A DNA stretch of 64,000 nt from Adiantum capillus-veneris (taxonomy: Eukaryota > Streptophyta > Polypodiopsida > Polypodiales > Pteridaceae), in assembly GCA_014529385.2 (NCBI GenBank), contig CM043952.1, forward strand, positions 152,891,057 to 152,955,056, written 5' to 3'. Of this stretch, positions 43,025 to 54,080 are shown piece after piece. How positions within the stretch are numbered: the stretch's first letter is position 1; each line of letters starts with the position of its first letter. The position numbers were made by a program, and so were the translations under genes. The notes below the pieces were generated by a model, which saw only the letters and a list, made by a program, of their open reading frames with translations, did not search any database and was not told the DNA's origin.

Positions 43025-43640
43025 CAGAGGTGTGTGTCCACCCTTGGCCAACACATGGCCAGTGGCAATCCACGTGGCCACAGAGCGGCCACGTTGGCCG
43101 CCTCGTAGCCACATGGTTTTTCCACATACATCATCGGCAGTCGACGATACACGAGGCATGCCATGTAGACCACGCGTTCTGCCATGTTGACAGCGCAGTG
43201 GCCACGTGGCATGCCACGTGTACTGCTGCTGGGTGACATTACACATGGCACGCCATGTGGTGCCTGCCACGTGTACCGTCGGTAGCCAACGGTACACGTG
43301 GCATGCCACGTAGACCACGCGGTCTGCCACATCGATAGCGCGGTGGACACGTGGCATGCCACGTGGACCGCTGTTGGGCGACATTACACATGGCATGCCA
43401 CGTGGTGCCTGTAAGCGGTGGTACACGTGGCATGTCATGTGGCCACCATGCTACCGACGTGGCAGACCACGTGGTCTATGTGGCATGCCATGTGTACCGT
43501 CGCCTGCCGACGGTACACGTGGAAAAACCACGTGGCCACGAGGTGGCCTGCGTGGCCACGTGGACTGCCACTGAGTGGCCAATGGCCGTTGGGCTAAGTG
43601 CCCGCCCGGGCCACGCGAGGAGACGCGTGGCAGCGTGTGA
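43025..43640. repeat. Large GC-rich inverted repeat packed with CACGTG palindromes
   Basis: The left arm (about 43,058-43,197) and right arm (about 43,450-43,582) match in reverse complement: GGCCAGTGGCAATCCACGTG against CCACGTGGACTGCCACTGAG, with ATGGTTTTTCCAC, CGGCAG and GGCATGCCA in step. The middle holds two units about 145 bp apart (AGCGCAGTGG at 43,192, AGCGCGGTGG at 43,337). CACGTGGCATGCCACGTG, itself a perfect palindrome, recurs. This lies at the outer 5' edge of the MULE-like element and may be its terminal region. Confidence 0.8.
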
Positions 43641-43665
43641 CCCGCACCCGACCAAACACATACAC

Positions 43666-44218
43666 AGGCATTTTTCAAGCAGTCGTAAGGTTCTTTCGAT
43701 GTGTCCATCAACCAATTGCAATTTCATTCGAGTTTGTCTATGCCTGCCCCACTATCCAGTATTGGCATGGTTTTTATATCCTTATATCTCACTAGACGGG
43801 TTGTGTTTCCTTATTCCCCTTTATAGTATTCTCCAACTTTGTTCATTAATCTCTTTGTTATCCAATTTGTGTTTTAATTTTTCTAATTTTTTTACGATTA
43901 GCCCTGTTATTCCCACCTTCTCTAGAGTTTTCTATAGATCATTCCATAAATATGGTCTGATTTTTAACAGTTTCCGAAAGTAAGAGTGCATTGAATGGGT
44001 GTAGACATGATTAAATGAATGATGTCTACCTCTAGGGTCTGTTCCCTCTTTTTATTTGAGTGGTTTTACACACTATGGATTCATCTTCGTTATCTCCCAA
44101 GTAAGAGGATAGTGTTTTTAGAGTCATTGGTTTAGACATTCCTGACACTTCAGAGCTGCAATCCCCATACAAGGATTGTACATCCATATCCATATCAGGA
44201 GGTAGATTGTCTAACCCA
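43666..44218 (-). pseudogene. Copy B gag-pol linker and first retropepsin (PR1)
   Basis: Collinear in reverse with copy A 14,240-14,825. The protease motif reads PILDSGAG (43,741-43,764), with canonical DSGA where copy A has DSEA. A deletion of about 27 bp follows it, and similarity stops at about 43,666, within the region after QLVDGH. So copy B kept the catalytic triad but lost the rest of this domain. Confidence 0.7.
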
Positions 44219-44679
44219 TTAGGAAGAGGATGAGGTCTAGAAGGCCCTTTTTATTTGCCATGAGATTATGGAGATGATTAACATTTTGAGAAATAGGTCC
44301 ATGCCATGTGTGCAAGAATGGTGGGTGTGTAAGAGAGGTATAAGAATGGTCAACGGATGCACTTTTTCCCCCAAAAAAGAGGGGGACAATTTTATGTTTT
44401 TTGGCCTTCCATAACTCCTACATATGATCTTCAATTTGAGTGGAGATTGTAGATCTGTGATCTACACACAGAGCTCTTTCCGTAGATATGGTATATGATA
44501 TAGTTTTTCCCACTAGATTTTGAATTTAATTTTGGGGGGAAATTTTGAATTCAGATAAACTAGCCGTTTTTCCTGTTTGAACTCAAAAGTTGTCCATTGT
44601 TTGCTTTTGTAATACAAGAGCTTTGACTTTCTTCAACTGCCAAATAAAGAGGCCCTCCTAGACCCCGTTCTCTTCCTAA
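44219..44679. mobile_element. MITE with about 41-bp terminal inverted repeats, inside copy B
   Basis: Absent from copy A at the equivalent place. Starts TTAGGAAGAG, then GGTCTAG, and TTTTTATTTG; the right end is the inverse (CAAATAAAGAGG, CTAGACC, CTCTTCCTAA). 461 bp, AT-rich, non-coding. The target duplication is unclear: flanks are AACCCA and TGCAAAC. The short TIRs and size fit a non-autonomous DNA transposon; superfamily not assigned. Confidence 0.8.
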
Positions 44680-44967
44680 TGCAAACTTCCTCTATAAAAT
44701 CTGACTTCAAAGTTAGGCTCCCATCATTAATCTCTCTAACTTTTTCCCATAAGTGTCCTAGCCAAAAAAAAAAAAATGTGAATCTAATTCCATCTAAGGC
44801 ATCTTCACTCTCAAGCACTATGAGTTATGGCTCTTTAGTTTCAAGGTGGGGTTCTACCACCACTTCGGATTTCTCTATCATGTTTTGCCATACTCTTGAG
44901 CTTGGGTTTTTGTTTTTCCAGCATCTCTTGAGTAATTCTTACCAGATTTTGATAAGCTTCAAGCTTA

Positions 44968-45921
44968 GCTTCTGTTTGGAGGTGATAACAACATACAAGT
45001 GCCCACCTAGCCAAGGCGCCCGTTGGGTCAGCCGGCCAAAGTTTTGATGTGGTCACATTATTTTTCCGATGTTTAATACATCAAACCCTGTAAAAGCCTA
45101 ATGACAATCATCTATGTCAAGTCTAAGTCAAAGATGTAATTTTTCCAATGATGTATGTAAAGGTCCATGAGAAGTTGGCCGCCGGCCATTTTAGAAAGCC
45201 CTAGGTATATAATACACTAAGGTTAGTGGGAAAGGGAGATTATTTTTTTTGAAGATAAGTGATTATTGCTGTACACACAGGGAGCGACCTCTTGGCTCCA
45301 ACTTGTAATCATCACTATTGTGTCTACGGTAATCCAAATTCATTTTTGTTTATTGCATTGTGTTCTTCTTACTCTGCTCTTTCATTCAAGTGTAAGCATT
45401 CAAGATTCGGTGTAGGTATCAAACGAAACCGTTGTGGCCTTAAATGGTTGTTTTGAGTGTTTATATACGTATTTTATGTTGTTTTGACCCTAGGAAAGGC
45501 ATTAGGGACCCAAAACCGACCCTTTAGGATTATCCGTTTACTGTTTTTGCGTACTTTGGGACGAATGATCGCGATCCGTGTACCCATCCAGAATGCTGTG
45601 ACAGTGATAGGATATGCTCCTGATAGTCCCCTATAGCTTCCCTTCCAGTTTTGTGTGAATCCGATATGATTTGCATGGTAAACAGGCTTGATGATTGTAG
45701 AGCTGTGTAGAAGGACATAGGCAAATTACTTGGCTTTAGTGCATTTGATTTGCTTGTAGAGTTAGTAGTTGCATATCTTCGAGTTCACTTCATTAGGACT
45801 GACACCAACACCCTAGTGAGTTTCCATGCCTCATCCGAGTCGCTTCCCTTGTATTGATATTTATGTTGATGCCTGAAGGCTATGCTATGGACGTCCGTTG
45901 CGGAGACCCGCAAACAGCTTC
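44968..45921. mobile_element. Solo LTR with 5-bp target duplication, inside copy B gag
   Basis: 944 bp (44,973-45,916) running TGTTTGGAGG to CCGCAAACA, flanked on both sides by GCTTC (44,968-44,972; 45,917-45,921). Copy A is uninterrupted here. Terminal TGTTTG/CAAACA are inverted. A TATATAA-like box lies near 45,205 on the plus strand. It does not match the other LTRs in this window, so it belongs to another family, class unknown. Solo LTRs arise when an element's two LTRs recombine. Confidence 0.9.
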
Positions 45922-46715
45922 TTCCATATCTGGAGAAGGATAGTTTTTTTATTTGTTTTCCATGTTTTGGCCTACTTTAAGTCCCGCTTGGTAAGCTTCC
46001 AAGGCTGCACTGATTGGCTCAAAAATTTTGTCTACCGAAACTGATCCTCCAGATTTTGTTGTGGTTTCCTTGATTTACTTCCAGTTTCTTTCACTTTTTC
46101 CTGGAATAGCTGAATCTTGGCTTTCTCCTTGATTTCAGCCCTTTGTTTCTCTTTTCTCATCTCATACCTTTGGCTTCTTCTTCTCTTGGTCTTCTGAGAT
46201 GAATTCTCTGAATCATCAGAGGAGTTATGTTTCTTTTTCTTAGCTTGGCCTCTAGTGATTACCTTGATTGGAACAATAGGTTCACTCTTCGATGAGCTAC
46301 TTCGTATCACTTGGACTACGTTCACTACTGTTTTACCCTTGTTTAAAGGATTTTTTGGACAATCTTCAGAGAAGTGTCCTCCCTTTTTGCAACATTGTAT
46401 ACAAAAAGCTTCAACTAGCTTAATGTTCTTGTTAGGCTCTGGACATTCATTTTTCCAATGATCATCTGCACCACAATTATGACAGTTTCTGATTCTTGGC
46501 TTAATCATGGTTCTTACCATCGGAGGTCTAACGCCTTGATTAGCTACATAGTACATTGATGCAAGCTCTGGTGTAGTATAAGTCACAGGTTCTTCCATTG
46601 GTGGTGGATGTGAATTATACCACTCTCCTTCTACCATTATTGTAGATAGACTAGGCTCAACATAGGGTCTAACAGTCACTAGTGTTTGTTCATCTATGAC
46701 TCCCTCTGAATGCAT
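45917..46715 (-). CDS. Copy B gag nucleocapsid region with two intact zinc knuckles
   Basis: The 227-codon frame (46,032-46,715) carries CHNCGADDHWKNEC (CX2CX4HX4C) and CIQCCKKGGHFSEDC (CX2CX5HX4C), both complete, unlike copy A. Then a basic Lys/Ser region (AQAKKKKHNSSDDSE) and a helical Lys/Glu end. The ancestor therefore had two working knuckles. A solo LTR interrupts the downstream linker. Confidence 0.8.
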
Positions 46716-46952
46716 GTACTTTACAAGTACTACACTATGTCCAGGGTTGTTGACCCAACACAGGTTGAGTTCTTTCCATACCCATCGATGGTCTTTGATC
46801 TGGGGCCATATTAGGCTGATATCTGTACATGGGTTTTCCTTGTGGCCTCATAGGCACGTATTGAACATTCCCATCATACTTTTTGGTCGGTAATAGCACT
46901 CATTGGTCTCATGGTTGGTCCATTTACCCTCGATTGTACACCATTTTGTGGC

Positions 46953-47903
46953 CTAATTAGTTGTCCTTGTTGAGGTATCCCTTGATTTTTGCATGTTAAT
47001 CATCATTTCATTTACCCTTTTGAACATGTCTTCTATGGCTGTAAGCGGTGCTGCAGCAACCGTTCTCACTTGTGCTGGTTTGGTGGATGCTATTTTCTCA
47101 CTTTGATTATCCTTAGGGACATCTTCTTCATTGAAAATATCACAATTGTCTCCTAAGTCAATAGCATCTGGCACACACTCTTCTAGGGTCATATGTTTCT
47201 TGCTATACAATATAGCGTGAAGTTCTTTGTTTAGCAGTCCCTCTAAAAACAATAATATTAATCTTTCTTTTGCAGGTATTTCTTGTTCTGGGCATCTTGC
47301 AATGTATTGTTTCATTCTAGTTGCGTATAATCCCTAATAGACTCACCTTGTTTCTATTTGAGCTAAAGATTTGAGCTACTGTATTATGTTTGATTCTGGT
47401 TTTGGAACATGCAGCTACAAATCCTTGAGCTAATGTATTTAAGTCCATGATTGACCTTGGTGGAATGTTTTGGAACCAGGCTAGTGCTTTTTCTTCTAAT
47501 GTCATTCCAAATCCCTCAAAGTGAGTATGGAAGTCAAATATGTGTTCTGCTCTTAGCGCTTGTTTAAAGCTTGCCAAGTGGTCATAGGATCCCTAGATCC
47601 ACTATATTTTTTGATCCATTTTTTAAAATCAACCGATCTGACACGTCTATTTGGTTCAACTCTAGGTCTCCTGGTAGTTGGTTCTGTCCCAAGTCCTTCA
47701 AACCAATCTATTGGAAATAGTGACTCATGTAGCCCTAGACTAGCTTTAGTGTCACCTGGTTTTCTTCGTGATGAGATAGTTTTGGGTTTTTTAACATTAC
47801 TCCCAAAAGATCTCTTGCGGAGTTCCTCTCTTGGGATAGTTTCTGGTCCTTGGCCCAATATCCAATCTCTTATAGAGTACCCTTGGTATTTGGTTTGTTC
47901 CAC
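46953..47903 (-). pseudogene. Copy B gag capsid-like region
   Basis: Three overlapping open segments (47,553-47,903; 47,317-47,577; 46,953-47,315). Readable as gag: KKWIKKYSGSRDPMTTW, ALRAEHIFDFHTHFEGFG, MTLEEKALAWFQNIPPRS, LNTLAQGFVAACSKT, RCPEQEIPAKERLILLFLEG. This is the Gag core pattern with AWFQ-x4-I. Small indels at 47,577 and 47,316 shift the frame. Confidence 0.75.
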
Positions 47904-48023
47904 CTCCTAAGGACTCATCATAACAAAGTTATTGTTATAACAATCCCTAAATAGGTAAGTTGGTAGATCTGCTGGACCCTTGTCTTTGATTTTGAAGATA
48001 TAGATGATCTTCATGGGTGTTAA

Positions 48024-48632
48024 CTATCGTGATTTGGCATGAGAAGTCCATAGAAGGTCTTTGACGTTTCTATCCTCCCAACAATAGACTCCGATCCTAG
48101 GATTATCCGTGCTAAGCCGTTTCAAAGGCTTCAAATCAACTTGATTGTATCCCTCAAATTTTAAAGTCGGTGGTCCTTCTTTTGTTGCCATACCTAGAAT
48201 TATGGTATTTACTTCTAATCCCCATTTGTCTATCACATCAGGGTTTTCAACTTGAAAATATTGAGTTCTTTTTTTATCCATATACATTTTTTCTTGTTTG
48301 TTTGCCCTGATTTCCTGTTCAAACTCTATGTCATGTTCATCAATGTGAATAGCATACTCTTCATTAGGATCAAGGTGAACTTGAGCTCCATGGCCATTAG
48401 TCTTATAAAAGGTGAGTACTACGTGCTTATATTAACGCATTATCGTTACGGTTCTTGAATGAGTCAAATAGGAAGACATTTCAAATGTTGACTCTGAAAA
48501 AGTATCTGAGACTTCTTCAAAGATAGTGTCCAAGTGATCTCCTTGATTCACACTCTCTTTGATGGATACTCTACTAGCGGTCTCTCCAAATATGCCTTGG
48601 TTTGCTAGTATACAACCAAATCTAAGTTTCAT
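48024..48632 (-). pseudogene. Copy B gag N-terminal region
   Basis: Segments 48,432-48,632 (NQGIFGETASRVSIKESVNQ) and 48,024-48,287 (MYMDKKRTQYFQVENPD; FEGYNQVDLKPLKRLSTDNP; IGVYCWEDRNVKDLLW), matching copy A. The first segment's Met agrees with copy A's start, supporting the start codon. No known domain. Confidence 0.55.
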
Positions 48633-48961
48633 ATAGACTTGTGAAGCCCTAGATAGAGTACTTACCGTCGGATTGATTTGTTATCAGTTTCTTCCACTTG
48701 ACTTGATTGCAACTTCTGTCAAGCTTTCAATTCCTTGTCTGCAACCTGATTCCTGTATCAGTTTTAATCAAGTTAGGTATTCTTTCACAAAGACTGTACA
48801 TTTTTTGCTAACTATTGTGGCTGGTCTATGTGTATCACTTCAATTTGAGCTAAGTGAGTCAGCAATTGAGACTTTCAGATTCTACTTTTGCAAAAAGAAG
48901 GTCTGCAATTGAAAATTGAGTGAACACGTATTAATTTGAATTCGATTGAACCCAAAATTGA
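48633..48961 (-). other. Copy B untranslated leader
   Basis: Between the 5' LTR and the gag start. Collinear with copy A 10,882-11,217. Directly after the LTR the minus strand reads GTCAATTTTGGGTTCAATCG, where a primer-binding site is expected; I cannot match it to a tRNA 3' end with confidence. GACGGTAAGTACTC (48,656-48,669) resembles a splice donor; copy A has GGCAAGT. Confidence 0.55.
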
Positions 48962-49688
48962 CTGTTCAAAAGCTAGTCGCTAATCGACAAACAAATCACA
49001 ATTGTTACAGCATCAAACAACATCCAAACATTATGAAACTTTTAGGACATGTTTATGAGACCTAAGCACACATGCTTATGGTCTCAAATCTCACTTTAGT
49101 TCAAGTGCAAAAATCACGATTATTAACAATAGTGAGTTTTTTACCTAGTTGTTTTTGGCCCAGAATGCATCTAAATGCTTAGCAATGATGCCCCAATACC
49201 TCACCTATACTTATTTTTATGATTTTTAAGCTTAAATTCCTACTTATGATGAAATTAGGCTGTGGGTCAATGATGCCAAAAGCTACAGATTACCATGAAA
49301 TACTTATGTCAATGCATAGAGCTCTTACCTGCAGTTGCAACGCAACAGACGGCACTGCAATGTGACAATCGAGAAGGGAGTAGGACGCACAAGAAGGAGA
49401 GAAGTGAGCGTCATTAGTTCATGTTGTGTTTCTATTATCCAAAACTTACAAAATACTTACAAAAATTGGCTTTTATACCTTAGCCAAGGTTTCTGTGGTC
49501 AAAACTAATAATCTAGGAGCTCTAATTAAAGATAGGTTGATACAATCTGAATGCTTGTAGCCCCAGCTCATCAATTACACTGTTTATCTGGACAGTAGGA
49601 GTTAGAACATTCCCAATTTATCAAAATAATAAGTGTTTTTACAATAAAAGCTCCGAAAAATGTTATCCGAGTTAGCTTGCTGCTAACA
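48962..49688 (-). mobile_element. 5' LTR of copy B
   Basis: 727 bp; minus strand starts TGTTAGCAGCAAGC and ends AGCTTTTGAACA. Matches the 5725-6448 LTR and the first 580 bp of copy A's LTR. Contains one degraded near-palindrome (about 49,113-49,135) in place of the tandem units seen in copy A. Confidence 0.85.
49471..49477 (-). promoter_or_regulatory. TATA box in copy B 5' LTR
   Basis: Minus strand CTAAGGTATAAAAGCC. Conserved in the 5.7-kb LTR (6232-6238); changed to TACAAAA in copy A. Sits in mid-LTR, the usual place for the promoter. Confidence 0.6.
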
Positions 49689-50259
49689 ATAGTTCAAATT
49701 TTGTTGCTTGACATGTGTCCCTAAAAAAAGCCTAGAAAAGTCTTTAAGAGAGTTGAAAAGAAAGAGACCATGTCCTTTCAAATCATCTTTCCCAAAAGTT
49801 GCATTCAATATTTCATTTTTTTTTTAGGAGGATGCAACAAATGATTTGAAGCTTGAATATAATAAGTTTTTAAAACTTTTTATTCTTTTTTATATATCAT
49901 TAATCATTTCAAAATTTACTAAATTCCACAAAAGCATGGTACATTGCATATAGGCTAGGCCACCCCTTTATATAGAATAAAAGTCTTCTAGTTTTGCAAA
50001 TGCAAGAAGCTTTTCATTTTCTACACCCTTCACTTTTGCACTTTAGATAGACTTTTTATTTTTAGATAAACCTAATCACTTTAGAAAACTACAAATCTAC
50101 ATTTGTTTTAGCTACTCAATCCAAAACCCCAAAAACCCATTCATTTCTCAAATTTGAATCCGATCTCTGAATCCTAAAGAAAAAGAACCCTCCCTCTGCC
50201 TCATCCACATAGAGCGTACCCAACTCTCTATCTCTATATCCGCCATTGCCTTCACATGG
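49689..50259. other. Spacer with no gene
   Basis: AT-rich, no ORF of note. Ends in a C-rich stretch before the LTR at 50,260. Confidence 0.5.
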
Positions 50260-51886
50260 TGTCATGCCACTCTGCTTCCATGAAGGAAAAAAGAGCAGAA
50301 GGATACAAGTTAAGCTTCTTTGAAGCCTATAATTTTATTTAGTAGTGACCATGGCTTGATAACAGCCAAGGGTTGATGCGAATGTATGCCATATGTGGTT
50401 TTAATAGGCCACAAACTATGTGTTTGATGCTAAAAGGGGGTATGTAGGTTGACTTATGCTCAAAAATGCCTTGGTTGATGAGGGTGACACAGAAATTTGT
50501 TGTGCTTAGCAATGTTTTCGTTGAAGTACATTGCTCGTGTGGTGCTCTCATGGAGTCGGGTTTTGCACTACACTGAATACAAAATAAACCCGGCATGGTT
50601 TGGCTTGGGGTGCTAACAAAGTCATTAACTATACTTTGCAGTGCTTAATTGAATTGTATGTCATGGTTGGCTAATGGAGACACGAAGGATGTGCTTGGCA
50701 CTGCCTTGGACAATAAATATGCTCAATGGTTGACTGGACTTTCTCAAAATACAATCACTTATACTTGCATCTTAATGCAAGTGGCCTCACAAGACATTGA
50801 TATGGGCAAGAGAATTGATAGTGAGATTGTCAGTCACGGATTGCATCAGAAGATGCCGTGCTTGGCAATGATTTGTTCATCATATTAGAGAAACAAGATG
50901 GGCTAGGCAATGCCTTGGTTAACATATAACCCAAATACGGAGTTGAAGGCTTCCCATAAATTAAGGCCGCCCAAGAGCCATTGAATAGCCGCCCAAAGAT
51001 TTTAAAGGATGGTTTAATAAGTGAGAACTAAGGATAATAAGGCCAATAATGGCGTTGAGCAACAAGCAAGGAAGCACGAGGAGAGAGAAAGAAGATGCAG
51101 CACCTTCTATGTTTCTCAGACGAGGACAGCAAAGAAAGGAAAGTTGACCAGCTTGCCAGGGTGCCTCCATTTGGCATTAGCTGTGCTAATTTTTAAGCGG
51201 GCTCAAGTACAGATTGCCACATCATCAAGGGTTCATGCCCACTAGCGCCAATGCTAGTGGTAGGGGGAGGACAAATTTGAGCTAAAAATAGCAAGTGGTA
51301 GTGATTGCATGCAAGGGAGAGGTGCTCTCTCTTGGAAATTTGGAGGAGAAATCTCTCTCTTGGGGGGATTATAGGAGTCGAGCCTCCATAGCCAAGCTCC
51401 CTTAGCGAGCTCTCTTATCCATACCTTCAAACCTCTCTCCCAAAGCTCTAAGAGCTCTTCTCTCTTCAATTGAACCTCCATAGCCAATCTCCCTTGTCTT
51501 TATGCCCTCATAATCAAACCACTAACCTCTATGGATATCCTACGTTTTTTATTTGTCTCTCTGATATATCCTTAACCCCCCATTTCTCCTTCGCACTCGG
51601 CATCAAGAAAGATAAGCACCAATAGTTTATGAAGGTTAATAAGAGAAACACTAAAGCTAGAATTTGCTAACAGAGACGTTAATGGATCATATTTTCAAAT
51701 TGTTGTGATTAATAGTGGTCAAGTTGACCATACCTTGTACCAATTGTTTCAGTCTTGATGATATAGTGCTTATTCTGTCTATATTGCCTTTCATCTCTTT
51801 GTTTCTCCTCCTTTCTCTCTACCACCTCCCACAATCAAAGGTCCCACGCCTTCTTGGTTGACCTTTCAAACACAAATCCCCTAACA
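50260..51886 (+). mobile_element. 5' LTR of element D
   Basis: 1627 bp. Contains a stretch (about 51,252-51,520) missing in the other LTR, with direct CTCTCTTGG repeats. Otherwise collinear with many substitutions. Confidence 0.82.
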
Positions 51887-51927
51887 TTTTTTGTGAACCA
51901 GACACAAAATGAGCCGGGGTGGGAGGT

Positions 51928-54032
51928 GAAGATGGAGATGCCAAAACAATTGATGCAGTTTATCAAAGTTTTCAACTCAAAAGAATTTGATGGGACCAAT
52001 TAAGATGTGCCAAAAATGTTGCAATTAGTTCAAGGATTTTTTCTCAAAGTGAAAGCCATGAAGATGAAAAAGCGGTGATGATGCAGTGGAGAAAGGTATC
52101 CGATACGGTGGGACTATTTTATAGAAGGATGTATTCACAAAAGCTCAAGGATTATGGATTTGTGAATAGAACAGATTACTAAATGAAGTAAGATTTTCTT
52201 CAATAAAAGTGAGCAGGATCAAATGCAATTCCTCAACTATGATGAATTTTGGGAACACATTTTTGCAAGAAGTAAATCCAAGGCAAATATAGGCTTTGGA
52301 AGTAGCAGATTCAATCTCAGAGGACAATATTTTCAGCAACCTAGCAAAGGTAAATAATGAATTTAATGTTGAAACAAAAATATATTAATTTCTTTTAATG
52401 ATTGCTTGCATCAAAGTTACTTCCAATAATGGTTCCAGTGAAGACGTAGACTACACAAGCTACTAACCTTGGCATGGGATGTTCTCAAGGAGTTTATCAA
52501 AAAGTTGAGCCTCTACATGATACTAATGGATTATCAACACTATAGCTAAGCAGGAAAATAGGTTTACGATAGATGATTGCATCAATAAATCTATCATTTA
52601 TACAGTATCTAAAAAAGTGCAGGAGGTTGAAGAGCCAACATAGGATATGCTTGAGGATATCCCTTTAGAGGGGGTTCTAGATGAACCTTTGCAGTATTAT
52701 CATGGGTTGTTAAGTAGCACAGATGCATATGAGGAATCAGAGCATGACATTGATGAGTATGAAGATTGTTTAGATCATGCTAATTTTGAAGAGGTTATCC
52801 AAGGAAATTTTGTTTCTATAATTATGCATGGGTTGCATGAGGACTTAGGAGGCAACTCCTACCCTTTTGATGAATGCTAAGGTTTTGAAGGGTGGTTTTA
52901 TTAAGGGTTCTATTGATGAAGATTTACATGCTAAAGTTGTTTTCCATGACCAAGCGGCAATTCCAAGCATATATGTATCCAATACTACAGGTACAGATTG
53001 TTCAGAGACTTGTGACGACTATGAAGCTAGAGGGGGTGACGATGCTAAATCATCATTGGTACAACAAAAAGGGCCCAATTTTTTTCATTCCCTTGGACAA
53101 TACACCAGGTATAGTTGGGTTTGGATGCTATTTCTAATGATTCTTATGTCAGTGATGTTTGAGATGCTAGTAAAATGGAGTCAAGACTCTTTGATGCTTG
53201 CTCGTAACGAGCTTAAGCTTCTAGAAGTTTATGGGATGTGGGTGTTGCATTATGCTTCAGGTGATGCTCTAGTATATTGTGGGGGCCATCGATGCTATGT
53301 AATCTTGAGGGCATTTGATCCAGGAGAGTCTAGGGATCTTCAAAAGCAGGTTCAATATGGATGGGTATTTTTGGGTATACATTGTGATTGCTTTTTGTTG
53401 GATCCAAGAATAGCATGTTTGCAATAGAAATGCTTGAAGTTGATTAATATAGTAAATGTATGCTCATGTGGATATTATGATGCTCTAGTGCTGGGGCAAT
53501 TCCTTCTTATCCCATTTGATCTCAGGGGCTATTGAAGTGCAAGCTGCAGATTCTAAGGATATCAGTTATTTCTTATAGTAGGCTACTTGATACTAGGTTT
53601 TTTTTTTTGGATTTATGCTATGAAGGAAAGAATATTTGGTTTTGTGATCAATAAGTTTACATGGCTAGCTTCCATTGGATTGGTTCCGCTGTCAAAACTT
53701 GAAGGACTTGACGGCCATTGCATGTGCAAACAGACTAAGGCATACTTCAGCTTGACAGAGTTCCCTAAATAGAGCTTGATGGTCAAGAGATGTGCAGAAT
53801 TAACTGGAGCATACTTGAGTTTGGCGGGGTTCACTATACAAGATTTTCCATAATTGAGTGTGTAGCAGATACGCCAAATATGGTTCAAACATTTGTGATG
53901 GGGCAGCTACCAAATAATAAATCTAGACCATTGATGATAGTGTTTAAACCTTATATTATTTTTCATGTACTTACCAAATTATGTGATCTTGATGGTGAGG
54001 AGATTAAAGTGCTTATAGCAAATGCAGATTGA
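51928..54032 (+). pseudogene. Internal coding relics of element D
   Basis: Starts with LMQFIKVFNSKEFDGTN, a gag-like opening, then stops. Open segments follow at 52,647-52,880 (acidic, ESEHDIDEYEDCLDHANFEE), 52,867-53,427 (186 codons; DQAAIPSIYVSNTTGTDCSE, a hydrophobic stretch WVWMLFLMILMSVMFEMLV that could span a membrane, and HYASGDALVYCGGHRCYVIL), and 53,790-54,032. A duplicated pair, AYFSLTEF and AYLSLAGF, lies near 53.75-53.84 kb. I do not recognise the protein; no polymerase or integrase motif is seen. Confidence 0.4.
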
Positions 54033-54068
54033 AGACCGGTCGGCACAGATCGGAGGCTGTGCAGGTTT

Positions 54069-54080
54069 AGAGGGGGTGGA
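54069..54080 (+). other. Polypurine tract of element D
   Basis: AGAGGGGGTGGA ends exactly at the 3' LTR start TGTCGTGCC. Confidence 0.7.

Larger units (their letters stand above)
21931..49688 (-). mobile_element. Ty3/gypsy retrotransposon copy B, multiply interrupted
   Basis: Reading the minus strand: 5' LTR (49,688-48,962), gag, PR1 (ending about 43,666), then after a large insertion RT, RNase H, integrase, PR2 and tail (29,157-24,710), 3' non-coding DNA, and perhaps ORF-X. Same family as copy A by collinear similarity through gag, pol and both flanks. Secondary insertions: a MITE, a solo LTR, and a MULE-like transposon with a non-autonomous LTR element inside it. About 1.1 kb between PR1 and RT is missing. 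The 3' LTR may be that at 5725-6448 (across copy A), but no matching target duplication supports this. Confidence 0.8.

Noticed and set aside
42611-43727. Many overlapping ORFs of 70-210 codons on both strands
   Set aside because: GC-rich, stop-poor repeat DNA opens all frames; sequence is Cys/Gly/His/Arg biased and follows the inverted repeat, not a protein.
48935-48961. tRNA-primer binding site directly after copy B's 5' LTR
   Set aside because: GGGTTCAATCG resembles a tRNA T-arm more than a 3' end, and no standard plant retrotransposon site fits; left unassigned.
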